Part shown: positions 45,444 to 55,800 of the stretch, in pieces | How positions within the stretch are numbered: the first letter of the stretch is position 1 | Layout of the letters: each line of letters opens with the position of its first letter | Source of the DNA: a virus | DNA: 58,700 nt | Direction: 5' to 3' (one strand) | Virus record (IMG/VR): IMGVR_UViG_3300022868_000021 | Span: 1 to 58,700 of that record | Made by a program: the position numbers and the translations under genes | Notes under the pieces: generated by a model | The model's database searches: none | The model's input: the letters and a program-made list of their open reading frames with translations, nothing else | What the model was told of the DNA's origin: nothing

Positions 45444-46199
45444 TTATATTCTGTCTAGCTGTCTTCCTTGTTCCAGACCAATAGCGGTCCTGAATCTTGG
45501 ATCTTGAATCCTATCAAGGTATATCATTACAGCTTTGTCTATAATCTCGGATATTTGATAATCTGGTAGATCAATAGTATATACGAACCCTGACGAATAA
45601 GACATCTCGTTAGGATACTTGTAATAGTCTAGCATAATCCTTGTAGCATCAGAACCTACATCAGGGTCAGTAATCATCAATATCTGATCGTTAAAGATCT
45701 GACGGTATAGTTTACTGTCCCTGGGTTTAAGGTAATAGGAGTCACGTATCACAGATTCAGCATCAGATAGCATCCTGAAGGACTTTAACCATCCGCTGGT
45801 ACCTGTAAGACTACACTCCTGTGCTGAGGAGGTGCTATAATCAATTTCAAACATCATATTTAAAGCTCGTTGGTATTTAGGGAGAATATCATCATAGGTA
45901 AGGAGTGTCTCGTTAATATCAGTCACCATCCTTCCTTTTATAGAAACCCCATCGGGAATATAGAATAGATTATCTCCTACATTCTTCATTACCACTTTAC
46001 GTCTCAAACGCTGCATATCATCCATCTGCTTAGTAGTAAGCTGTACACCCTCTTTCATAGACTCATTAGACAGTATCCAGTCTCTCATGGCATACATGTT
46101 CCATAGTCTACAAAACACTTCAGGGATAACAGTACTCGTAGATGTCTTCTTTATACCATCTAAGAACCCTTTAAATATATCGTCAGCCGTAGTATACAT
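45444..46199 (-). CDS. Head-tail connector or ring protein candidate
   Basis: 251 residues, mostly helical. Features include PEVFCRLWNMYAMRDWILSN near the start, KQMDDMQRLRRKVVMKNV, and a C-terminal helix EIIDKAVMIYLDRIQDPRF. Helical proteins of this size that follow the capsid gene in P22-like and crAss-like podoviruses form rings below the portal. It begins at the last base of the preceding gene's stop, so both are made together. Role by position and fold type only. Confidence 0.5.
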   Translation of the reverse strand: MYTTADDIFKGFLDGIKKTSTSTVIPEVFCRLWNMYAMRDWILSNESMKEGVQLTTKQMDDMQRLRRKVVMKNVGDNLFYIPDGVSIKGRMVTDINETLLTYDDILPKYQRALNMMFEIDYSTSSAQECSLTGTSGWLKSFRMLSDAESVIRDSYYLKPRDSKLYRQIFNDQILMITDPDVGSDATRIMLDYYKYPNEMSYSSGFVYTIDLPDYQISEIIDKAVMIYLDRIQDPRFRTAIGLEQGRQLDRI

Positions 46200-47419
46200 T
46201 AGCTAAATTTTTTCTCTACCATATAATTAATCAATTTTTCAGTATCATCCCAAAAGTCCTTACAGTCTTCTTCGACATAAGGAGTAAGGTGGTGCTTGAC
46301 CTTCCGTTGAAGTTTACCAAGTCCATCTTCTGCCTTTGAGATTCTTGTTAGCTCTTCTTTAAGCTTTTTAGATTCATTACCGGTCTTCATATTCTCATAG
46401 AGACTGGTAGCATTCTCAAGTGTAAACTCAGGAGTATGACCCATCTTCAATAGCTCTGCATGGATAGCCTTAATAGAGTCGAATGCATTATCAGCATCTT
46501 TCTCTTTACCATCCAGGACAGATACCCTAAGCATATTAATAGCGTTAGTGTAGCTAGCTAGTGTAGAAGGGATCGTCTTGCCTATCTTGAAATCTAATTC
46601 TTCCTTCTGTCCATCGGTAATCTTACCTTTTTTATTCTGTAAGAGGTTATATAGCCTGGTCTTTAAATGTTCGTTATCCTTCTTGTTGAGGAAACGTATT
46701 GCACTTTTAGTGTCATTACCAAGGAATGTACCATCATACATAATATCATTGTTACGATTACGATTGAGGATGTTGTAGAATATCAATTCCAATATTACAA
46801 TGTGAGCTTCCAGACTCTTATCTTTATCAGGAGAGCAGTTAAGGACAATCTCAGGATACTTGTGGCATGCTTTTAACAAACCATTGCGTTGTACTGACAT
46901 CCCTACCCCTTTCTCAGGAATATAAAACTCTGAATTTTGAATTCTGTTGTTAAGCAAAAGAACCAATTCAATATACCTTTCCGGAGGCCATGTACGAATG
47001 AAACTCTCTGCATCAAAAACATTATCATAGAAGCTATTCTCACTCTGAGCCTCAAGGGTTGCATTGTGAAGATAACCATAGAAAGAACCTGGATCTCTTT
47101 TATAGTCCAGCTCTGTCCTTGCTATCCTTTTAGAAATAAGGATAAGATCTACCATAGTTTTATCAGCAAAGAGAGACATATCATATGTGTGAAAATCCCT
47201 GACCTTGGGAAAGGTTGTCGGATTTATGACAAAAGGAAACTTCTCTAACTCTTCAGCAGTCAACGGAGTGGCTCCTGTCTTCTTATCTACCGTCAGGTCT
47301 TGGCCTGTCATGTAGTTGTTACCTACCTTAGTGATAGGTATAGTCCATGGATGCTTCTTATAGATAGGCTCCATGAAGATTACTTTTACTTTGTCTTTAT
47401 TCTCTGTCGTTGTTGTCAT
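46199..47419 (-). CDS. Hypothetical head-module protein
   Basis: 406 residues. A beta-type start (DKVKVIFMEPIYKKHPW, then VGNNYMTGQDLTV) is followed by a long helical body (residues 85-390). It contains alternating hydrophobic helices (KSLEAHIVILELIFYNILNR) and charged helices toward the end (SKKLKEELTRISKAEDGLGK). No enzyme motif visible. It is located 10 bases after the capsid gene inside the promoter-terminator unit of the head. A head assembly or internal role is inferred. Confidence 0.65.
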   Translation of the reverse strand: MTTTTENKDKVKVIFMEPIYKKHPWTIPITKVGNNYMTGQDLTVDKKTGATPLTAEELEKFPFVINPTTFPKVRDFHTYDMSLFADKTMVDLILISKRIARTELDYKRDPGSFYGYLHNATLEAQSENSFYDNVFDAESFIRTWPPERYIELVLLLNNRIQNSEFYIPEKGVGMSVQRNGLLKACHKYPEIVLNCSPDKDKSLEAHIVILELIFYNILNRNRNNDIMYDGTFLGNDTKSAIRFLNKKDNEHLKTRLYNLLQNKKGKITDGQKEELDFKIGKTIPSTLASYTNAINMLRVSVLDGKEKDADNAFDSIKAIHAELLKMGHTPEFTLENATSLYENMKTGNESKKLKEELTRISKAEDGLGKLQRKVKHHLTPYVEEDCKDFWDDTEKLINYMVEKKFS

Positions 47420-47429
47420 AGTCTTTTTA

Positions 47430-48908
47430 TTACATTAAGTTGTTCAAGTAAGGTCTGTACAATTTAATAGGTTGAATCTGTGAGATAACACCATTCTGGA
47501 TGAGTGCATGTTCTGAGGAACCGTCAACTTCAGATGAAATATTCCCACCTTTGTCGATACCGGCTACAGTACCTTTACTCATAGGTCTCAACTGGATAAG
47601 CTGAATACCTCTGTCACCACTGGCAGTCAATCCTAGAGGTAGCATGATACCAACCCATTCATTAGACTTAGTACCGTCTTTAAGGACTTTACCAGGCCTA
47701 CGTGATAGAGAGGTAGAACGGGTCAGGAGAAGCGTAATACCACCCAAAGAATACCCTTTATAAGTGTTGTTGATGATCTTGTTATCACCGTCACCTATGA
47801 TATTCTGATTCTGAGTAACATTCATACTGGCAAGCAATGTCTGCAAGTCGAAATATGATGTAGGATGTAAGAAAAGAGCAACCTCTCTCTTACCATTTTC
47901 GTCAGGTCTAATATACGTATCAATATCCCTAAGTAAAGCAGTAAGCACTGGTTCTGTCCATCCATTATTCAGTGGGAACTCAATAGGGCCATCTCCTGAA
48001 TACAATACACCATTACCTGAGAGGATGTCCTGGTTAGCACCGTCAGTAAGAACTACCTCTTTGGTATCCTTGCTAACAGTTCCTTTTCCTTCGAGTAATT
48101 GGAAGTCAAGGTACCTGGCAATGTTCTTCATCATAATTTCTTCTGCTGCTGTGATAAAAGCTTTGTCTTCGTATCCTGGGATACCTACATAGCGACCTCT
48201 CACCTGTTTGTTTTTATCCATGGCTGCTGCAGTACCAGAGTAAGAATATTTAAACCTCTGTAGGGTAAGGTAAGCATCACCGAATCCACCGAAATCATAC
48301 TTTTCATTACCTCCAACTGAGAAGTCCTGGGTATACTTAGATGTTACGACCTGTACTTCGTCACCATCTTGCATAAGGTTTGTATCTACGTACTCTGACT
48401 TATTGTTACCATCAACTTTTACACGGTATCTCCATACTCCACCGGAGACAGGTTCGCCTGCATCTTTGTCGATAATATATAGCTGTGTCTCACCATCAGC
48501 TAGGAGGATGACTTCGTTACCACCTGCATAGTTAGAATCCAGGTAGATATAGAAAGGAAGCTTACTCAAACCTGGTTGGCTAGCATTCGCTTCGTCTTCA
48601 TAACAGACACCGTTAGGTCCTGGTCTGAATCTCTCTACACGATAATCATCATTGGCAATACGATACTGTACATGGTTAGATGAAACAGTGTTGAATCTTC
48701 CTCCATCGAGCAACCAGTTTGTACCATAGTTAATGCCTTCTGTCTTGTAATTTTTAGCGTCAAGCAACGCTGTTAATGGAGCCATCTCTGGATACATGCT
48801 AAATATTGTAGTCATCATATCAGGATCTATAACTCCCATGTTTACTAACAAGCGACTTGTGATCGATTGTTGAGCAACAGTTACTTCGTTTCCGGGTACT
48901 AATCTCAT
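47430..48908 (-). CDS. Major capsid protein
   Basis: 492 residues, the size usual for HK97-fold capsid proteins of crAss-like and other Bacteroidota podoviruses. There is no signal or membrane segment. A helical spine-like region (DKAFITAAEEIMMKNIARYL) is followed by beta strands typical of the A and P domains (REVALFLHPTSYFDLQTLL, GGITLLLTRSTSLSRRP, WVGIMLPLGLTASGDRGI). It lies directly after a scaffold-like gene and the portal, the canonical order. The N-terminal 100 residues (SITSRLLVNMGVIDPDMM and TGINYGTNWLL-like region) may form the N-arm. Called from order, size and strand pattern, not from a search. Confidence 0.75.
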   Translation of the reverse strand: MRLVPGNEVTVAQQSITSRLLVNMGVIDPDMMTTIFSMYPEMAPLTALLDAKNYKTEGINYGTNWLLDGGRFNTVSSNHVQYRIANDDYRVERFRPGPNGVCYEDEANASQPGLSKLPFYIYLDSNYAGGNEVILLADGETQLYIIDKDAGEPVSGGVWRYRVKVDGNNKSEYVDTNLMQDGDEVQVVTSKYTQDFSVGGNEKYDFGGFGDAYLTLQRFKYSYSGTAAAMDKNKQVRGRYVGIPGYEDKAFITAAEEIMMKNIARYLDFQLLEGKGTVSKDTKEVVLTDGANQDILSGNGVLYSGDGPIEFPLNNGWTEPVLTALLRDIDTYIRPDENGKREVALFLHPTSYFDLQTLLASMNVTQNQNIIGDGDNKIINNTYKGYSLGGITLLLTRSTSLSRRPGKVLKDGTKSNEWVGIMLPLGLTASGDRGIQLIQLRPMSKGTVAGIDKGGNISSEVDGSSEHALIQNGVISQIQPIKLYRPYLNNLM

Positions 48909-48947
48909 TTTCTTTATTATTTAAAATGATTAGTGAGTGGGTGAGTA

Positions 48948-50096
48948 CTACTTTTTCTTAGCAGCAGCCATAAAGGCATTCATATCAAAGCCTGGCTTGT
49001 CATGTTGACCAGCTCCAGGTTGTATGTTGTCTTTTCTGTCCCCTTTTAACTTTCTTTCTAGATCTTCTTTCTTAGCCTCAAGTGCGTCAGCATTGAAACC
49101 ATCAATCTTACCCTTATGTACTAAGTACAGGTAAGAGAGAATGTTTAATGATTGTTTAGGATTCTGGAAGATTTCATTTAAGACCACATCAGCTTTGCTG
49201 GCAATATAAGGTCTTCCATCTACTTCCAATACTTCCTTCTTGGTAAACTCTGGTAAAAACTCGATGTATTCTTGTCTATCGGATTCTCCGAACTCAAATC
49301 CACCTATATTAGTTTTCTCTTTGTTTTCGTCAATATATGTATTTAACAGTACTTCTGTTTCAGCCTGAGCAGTCTCAAGGTCTGCATTCATCCTAACCTT
49401 GTTTTGCTCATTGATATTATATTCTCTATTGCTCTGGACATTCTGCATATTAGATTTGAACTTGTTAGCTTCAAACTCTGCATCAATGTCATCCATCTTG
49501 TCAAGTTTTGACTGTACCATGTCATCACTCCACTCTAGCTTGTTCGCTTGAGCATGACTCTTATAGACCTCTTTAAGGAAGTCTTTAGCAGGAAGGTTCA
49601 TCACGTTAGACTCTTTCTGCTTTGTCTGAAGAAACTTAGATCTATCAAAATCTTTTTTCTGGGACTCTTCTAGGTACTCTACAATAAAAGGATCTCTTAT
49701 CACAGGAGGATTGTTTGCTATGATATGGTCCTGTAGCATCTTATATCTCTCTGCCTCGGTAAGGTCTTCTCCACTTTCTTTCTTTCCTGTAAGGATTTCT
49801 TTTGGCAGTTCATACTTACCATCTTCTCCTTTATAGGTTTCTGCCAATCCTTTCCAATAAGGATCTAAATCTACCTGAGTACCACTACCTGCAGCAGCAG
49901 CATCAGCAGCCAACTTCTCAGCAGCTAGTGTAGCCTCATCTTTAATTCCATCACCAGCACCGGCACCGGCACCTGAGTCGCCAGTACCATCAGGATTACC
50001 ACCAGGATTACCTCTTGCTGCATCCATAAATTTCTGCTGATCAAAATCACCATCTTTGATTTCAATACCGTCTGTGTTCTTGTTCTCGTCTTCCAT
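48948..50096 (-). CDS. Capsid scaffold-like protein
   Basis: 382 residues. The N-terminal 75 residues are acidic and low-complexity (Gly/Ala/Asp/Asn, GTGDSGAGAGAGDGIKDE). The middle and C-terminal parts are charged helices (residues 125-250) and the end is basic with a short motif FDMNAFMAAAKKK that echoes QQKFMDAA near the N-terminus. Acidic helical proteins between portal and major capsid protein are scaffolds in most tailed phages. It is the first gene after the promoter at 50117-50147. A protease role is not supported, since no catalytic triad stands out. Confidence 0.65.
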   Translation of the reverse strand: MEDENKNTDGIEIKDGDFDQQKFMDAARGNPGGNPDGTGDSGAGAGAGDGIKDEATLAAEKLAADAAAAGSGTQVDLDPYWKGLAETYKGEDGKYELPKEILTGKKESGEDLTEAERYKMLQDHIIANNPPVIRDPFIVEYLEESQKKDFDRSKFLQTKQKESNVMNLPAKDFLKEVYKSHAQANKLEWSDDMVQSKLDKMDDIDAEFEANKFKSNMQNVQSNREYNINEQNKVRMNADLETAQAETEVLLNTYIDENKEKTNIGGFEFGESDRQEYIEFLPEFTKKEVLEVDGRPYIASKADVVLNEIFQNPKQSLNILSYLYLVHKGKIDGFNADALEAKKEDLERKLKGDRKDNIQPGAGQHDKPGFDMNAFMAAAKKK

Positions 50097-50116
50097 TGTT
50101 TGTATTATTTATGTAA

Positions 50117-50147
50117 CAAATATAAAAAATTAGTTATTTAAAGTCAA
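50117..50147 (-). promoter_or_regulatory. Bacteroidota-type promoter for the capsid unit
   Basis: On the minus strand TTGAC (50147-50143) is followed, 20 bases after TTG, by TATATTTG (50124-50117). It begins directly after the portal stop codon and drives the scaffold gene starting at 50096. Confidence 0.8.
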
Positions 50148-52802
50148 CTACTTATCGCTGACATGTTCTTTTACCATCTTTTTAGCCTTCTCCTTTTCTA
50201 CCTTTACCTTCTCTTTACCTATCTCATGATTACTAGATAGGTTAGCCATTCCCATGATATTGTTCATCTGTAGTTCCAACACACTGATCTTTTCACTGAT
50301 AGTAGAATGTTTATCGTTATTGGAGAGGACTGCATTTTCACTCTGTTGTTCGTTGAGTAGTTCGAAATACTTCAGCTTAGCATCGATATCTATCTTCTTC
50401 TCTGCAAGCTGACGGTCTAAGTTTTCTGACTGAGCTTTTACGTTCTCTTTCTCCATAGCTATCTGCCCTTGGAGCTGTTGTATCTGCATCTGTGAGTCTG
50501 CGGAGAACTTAGCCATCTCTTTTTGCAGTTGTATCCTCTGTCCTTCTACCTTCTCCCTACTTGCCCTTTCAGCTTGAGCATTTTCTTGCTGCATGTCTTC
50601 TGCCTGATCTACAAAGTACTTTACCTTGTTCTTCATAGCTACCAGCGTTTCACTATCATAGGTCTCTATAATAGCAGAGAAAGGTAATGTTCCGGACTTA
50701 AAAGCCATCATGGAAAGGTTCCTTAGTTCATCTACCTTACGTTGCTCTTCAGAGTTATCCATTACCATTACTTCAAATTGGATACCCTTAAACAGATTCT
50801 TAGGTAGCTTAACAAAGTCTCTACCAAAGTCATTGTCCTGTATCTCAAGGACTGACTCTTTATGCATACAATACTTTCCTGCAAGGTTTAAGACCTGTGT
50901 AAGTGCTTTAGCCTCTATCTGGTCATGATCGTGATAAAGTATCTCTGTGATTAGCTGAGCCCTCTGTATGGACTCTTTAAAGGTACCTACCTGGTCCGTG
51001 TTCACCACTTGTCCCTGTCGCTGTCTTGGGATACCTATAATGTTACCTATAGCATCTTCTAACTGTGCTAGCATATTCTCAAGATACTGTACACTCTGAC
51101 TCAACGATAGATCTATCATCTGCCATTGGTTGAAAGAGGCGTTTTTAGGCCTCCCTGTGACACTATCTACAGTTTCTATAGGTATAGTACCCTTCTTCTT
51201 CTGATACTCGTATTCCGCGTCTTCTAGTGTGGAGTTCTTCTGTGACTGGTCGAAGATAATAGTCTTGGTTCCTGATACTGCTAACATGAGCTCTCTCATA
51301 GTATAGACAATATCATAAAGCTCTTGTAAGTCCTTGGTAGTCCAGATAAGACTATAAGGTTGCTTGGAGATGTCACTGAAGGTAGGTCCTACAATAGGAA
51401 GCTTCACATCACCATAGCTGTCTACACTTCTAGGAGCCTCCTCTTTCTTTCTACACTGTATGATAATATCATTCTCTATAACTATTCCCTGGTAGACATC
51501 GTTGATAGGATATTCCTTCATGTACTCACCCCTGGACTCGCGATAGCATTCTACCTCTTTCCTGTTATGCTTTTCTTTCTTATCTTTCTTATTGGTATAT
51601 ACACCTTCACGGTAGTGATAGTTGTCTTCATTGATAACCTTCTTACCATCATCAGAGAAGTGACGGAAGAACTTATTAGGATCATACTTGTTAGGAGAAT
51701 ATTTTACCCTTATCTTCCTTGGTATCTTTACAAAGACTCTCTTGACCTTTATACCCTGTGAATTTTCAAAGCTACCCTGATAAGGACCATTGTAGTCTAC
51801 ACCACCGTAAGGAGTACTTACAAAGCGTGTAGAGGTAGAAGTCTTAAAGCTTGCTGTCTCTGATAACTCTTTTAGCTTGTTGTTACCATACTTGGTTACT
51901 ATGTCTGTACCAAACTCACGATACAACTGTTGGTAGCTCATCACCTCTTCTAGTATTACCCATGGACCATCTTGTACCCATGGGATGTTAGGAATCTTAG
52001 GATAGCGTATCTTGGTAGAGCTTACATTATCCATCCTGGGCCACTTCTCTCCCTGGATGTAGTCTACATAGTAATATTGCTTTCCTGTGACGATATGAGA
52101 GATGAAGTTGTTACCGGACTTTCCTTTTATGTTTAGATCTCTTCTAAGCTTTATCATAAGCTTCTGAGCTCTCTCTTCTTCGATATCTTTATGGGAATAC
52201 CTATAGTATCTCTGTAGTTGCTCTATCTGCTTCTCGTCAATAGAGTCTTCTGCCTTTATAACTTCTATAAGGTGGTTTATCTCTATCTCCATATAAGGTA
52301 GCTGCATCTCCATCATACGCATGGACTCAAACTCTTTCTCATTCTGAGGTTCCCTCTGTAGTGCTTGCTTTAGCTGCTCTATCTGAGACTGTAGCTTATA
52401 GATATTAGTGATGTTTCCATAGTGCTTCTGACGTATCAGCATAGTGATGTCATTCATAGCTGCCATGATCCTCTGTTGTGACTTCTTCTTTACCGATCCT
52501 TCGTCTACTGAGGATATACTGAAAACAAAAGGCCTGCGTACCTGCTGAGAGGAGAGAGAGTCTAAGAGGTGTTTCTGCAAAGGAATATGTCTTGGCTTAG
52601 CAGGAAGGCTATACTTCCCTACCTCTAAGAGATAGTTAAACCTGTCCTCATTGAGTTCGTTATGATAGTACTGCCAGCATATCTCATCCCTGGTAATATC
52701 AGCACTATTACCACTGTCTGCCTGAACATAATGCTTAACAAGCTTTTCTATCCATTCAGGAGTCTTCTTATTGTCCGATACATATAACTCGTTAAATTCC
52801 AT
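50148..52802 (-). CDS. Portal protein
   Basis: 884 residues. It lies between TerL (5-base gap) and the scaffold, which is the standard portal position. The N-terminal 110 residues contain a helical part with KPRHIPLQKHLLDSLSSQQV. A coiled coil lies near 130-215 (KLQSQIEQLKQALQREPQNE). A beta-rich middle holds GEKWPRM and GPWVILEEVMSYQQLYREFG. The region near 575-640 (GNIIGIPRQRQGQVVNTDQV) fits the stem and tunnel-loop zone of podovirus portals, and a long Gln/Glu/Lys-rich coiled coil near 740-830 matches the barrel of P22-like portals. The large size is also typical of crAss-like portals. Confidence 0.75.
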   Translation of the reverse strand: MEFNELYVSDNKKTPEWIEKLVKHYVQADSGNSADITRDEICWQYYHNELNEDRFNYLLEVGKYSLPAKPRHIPLQKHLLDSLSSQQVRRPFVFSISSVDEGSVKKKSQQRIMAAMNDITMLIRQKHYGNITNIYKLQSQIEQLKQALQREPQNEKEFESMRMMEMQLPYMEIEINHLIEVIKAEDSIDEKQIEQLQRYYRYSHKDIEEERAQKLMIKLRRDLNIKGKSGNNFISHIVTGKQYYYVDYIQGEKWPRMDNVSSTKIRYPKIPNIPWVQDGPWVILEEVMSYQQLYREFGTDIVTKYGNNKLKELSETASFKTSTSTRFVSTPYGGVDYNGPYQGSFENSQGIKVKRVFVKIPRKIRVKYSPNKYDPNKFFRHFSDDGKKVINEDNYHYREGVYTNKKDKKEKHNRKEVECYRESRGEYMKEYPINDVYQGIVIENDIIIQCRKKEEAPRSVDSYGDVKLPIVGPTFSDISKQPYSLIWTTKDLQELYDIVYTMRELMLAVSGTKTIIFDQSQKNSTLEDAEYEYQKKKGTIPIETVDSVTGRPKNASFNQWQMIDLSLSQSVQYLENMLAQLEDAIGNIIGIPRQRQGQVVNTDQVGTFKESIQRAQLITEILYHDHDQIEAKALTQVLNLAGKYCMHKESVLEIQDNDFGRDFVKLPKNLFKGIQFEVMVMDNSEEQRKVDELRNLSMMAFKSGTLPFSAIIETYDSETLVAMKNKVKYFVDQAEDMQQENAQAERASREKVEGQRIQLQKEMAKFSADSQMQIQQLQGQIAMEKENVKAQSENLDRQLAEKKIDIDAKLKYFELLNEQQSENAVLSNNDKHSTISEKISVLELQMNNIMGMANLSSNHEIGKEKVKVEKEKAKKMVKEHVSDK

Positions 52803-52807
52803 AATAT

Positions 52808-55800
52808 TTATACAAATTTAGATGATATTCCGTTAGCACTCCTCTTATAAACCAAAAAACCTTTCTTATCAGTCTCTTTATGAGCATCTACCTTTGTCAC
52901 AGGAATGAGCTCATCTTCTTTCATACCAACCTCTGTCTCACAGAAGGCAATAGTAATATCACAATTATATTTTTTCCCTGAAGGATCATAACGATACTGA
53001 GCCAAGGCAACTACCATCTCTATAAAATACATGTTGTTGATAGAGTCTTCTGTCAGTGATGAGGATCCTATAGCTAGTATCTGAGGCTTGAGAGCCCTGT
53101 CAGTACCATAACGGTTACTCACCTGAGACTTTCCTATCATCCCTGCAAAGGCTAAGCGTGGTCTCTCCTTGAGTAAGAAGTCATAGCCATGATCACTAAA
53201 CCATTGGAAGATACGTAAGTTAGAATATTCTATATTTATATTGCCAAAGCATCCAAACCATATACCGGCCATAGCACAGTGAAGATAAAAAGCTTCTGCT
53301 CCTCCATGTTCTACTGAAGGTCTTTCTAGTATCTGAGCTACATATAGATTAGCAACAGACTCTTTCTTGTAAGGATTGAATCCCTTCTTGATATACATAG
53401 CACCTTTAGACTTGGAAGTGTGGGCTTCATCCTGGTCGTAGCTGTCACAATTATGATATCCTATATGATGTCCAATATAAGTATGGGTATCACATTCAAA
53501 GTTGTAAACTGTTCCGGTATATTTTTCTTTTTCAATATTCTTTATCTTAAAATATATAAACCTATTATCAGCACTTAAAAAACAACTATCTTTTGGCCTT
53601 CTTCTTACTTTTGGTAAGTTTTTAAAATCTATTCTTTGTATTTTAAGATCATTCTTACAATCTAACTGCTCTACCAAGTTTAAAGTATCATGATGTGTAA
53701 AACGTAACTGATAACACTCTCTTGTTTTACTCTTTTTAGGATTACCTGGAAATATATGTACAGATGCGTCTCTAAGTTTACATAAACTAGATACTATACC
53801 TAATGAGAATCCTATATCCTGAATAGATTCTAATAATTCTAAGTTAACACTTATATATTGTATATTATAATATCCTCTTAGGTGTTTTGAAATACATCCA
53901 TCAGAATCTAGATATCCAAGCATTAAGCTTCTCTTTAAATCTTTTTTAATATATTTAGCCCATTCAGGTATCCTCTTTCCATAAGAATATTTTCCAAAAT
54001 GCTTTGTTAAAAATAAGTTTAACTGAGAAATAGAAAACGTACACTCTGTAGACCCATTTCTTTTTCTACAGCTTACTTTTCTATTAAATAATCTAAGTAC
54101 TATTTCCTCTAATTTTTTTAGATAAAAAGACTCCTTACTATTTATAGATATAGAAATTTTCTTATAGTGATTATCACAGTATCCATCACCAAGCCATAAT
54201 CCAACAAACCACCAAAAATCTTTATCAAATAATGGATTATCAATCCTCCTATCAATCCTGCAATTTTCATCATCCCATAAACTACACATAATAAGATCTT
54301 TTGATTCTTTATTATATAAATTAGGAACCCTTGTCCAATCTCCCACATTTATATCTTTAGCTTGCTCATAAGAAAAATCAAAAGCATCTTCATTAACTGT
54401 CTTATCTGAATGAAACTTTGGTTTAGTTATTAATACAGGGTGTTCTTCTGTTACTGTATTAGTTCTAAATGTATTCCCTGACTTAATAGTATACACATCA
54501 GAGTCTATTTTCATTCTCTTAAAAAAGTTTTGTATTTCTACATAATCTCCATATTCATTAACAAGTTTATCATTTTCAAAAACATTTTCTGCATTTTTTA
54601 ATCCATCATTAGTTATCACTTTTTCTCCTGGCAGCAAACATCCTCCACGATACAATCCTCTATAATGATGATCTTTCTCATCGAGTTCTGGCTCCTCTAT
54701 AATTTTTAACCATCCATTAGTTTCGTCAGGTTCAAACTTAAAGCCTTTCTTCCAGTTAGTACCTTCTATAAACTCTAGTCTTCCTGTCCGTACTACCTGA
54801 AGTTCTTTCTTAGTCCTAAGCTGTGTCTTCCTTGCGTTTAACAGTTGTATCTTATATTCTCCAAAGAAGCCTGCTACAGTCGTTAAGAAAGCCTCTGAAG
54901 CATAGATAGGTCTCTGGGTGATAAACTTATATCTGTCCTCTGGTTTTTTAAGAGACCTTCTTCGTAAGATATCCATCCTACTCTCTCTTCGTAGTGGGTT
55001 ACCATCTTCATCGACTTTAAGATACCAGTCTTTACCTGTAAAGTGTCCTACCTTAACAGATTGATCAGGATTTTCTTTCTCAAAGACATTATCAAAGGAT
55101 AATATATTATATTCTTCAGGGTTATAATGACGTAGTTCTAAGTCATATATGCCTTCATCCATCTCCCCTGCGGTTCCGATAAAAAACTGCCAACCCGTTT
55201 TTTCTCCTTCAGTTTCTATAGAGGGATCAATATATTTAGCTACCTCTAAAGACCATCCCTTCACTCCTTTACCAATCTCTTCATACCATACAACAAATGG
55301 ACTGAACCTTGATGCAGTCTGGAAGTCGTTCTTAGCTGTAAGTGAATAGATCTCAGCACCATAGTTCTTAGCCTTTACATATTTCTTACTGTCTCCACCC
55401 CTCTTACGTTCTTTGTAGAACTGAGTGTTAGCCAGATTATCTAATCCCTCAATGGTACGCTGCATAGTATGATCTGCATCTGCCTGTACACCACCAATGA
55501 TTAAGTTCTGTGAGTCAGGATAGAAAGTATAATTATATCCTATTACCATACCAGCACCTTTTTCGCTTATCCCTATCTGCCTACATTTTAATTCCTGTCC
55601 ATCTTTGTTCTGGTCAAACATCATCTCTACACGCATGGCAAAGAAGAAGTCCATACCTAAGAATCTAGGATTGGTAAGTCCCTTGCTTTTAGATCCTTTT
55701 TTAGTACCATAGATAGGCCAGAAGTTAAGATAAAAATAATGTCTTCCAGATATCCATACAGTCCTATCTTTTATCAGTAGATCATATAAAGGGATATAGC

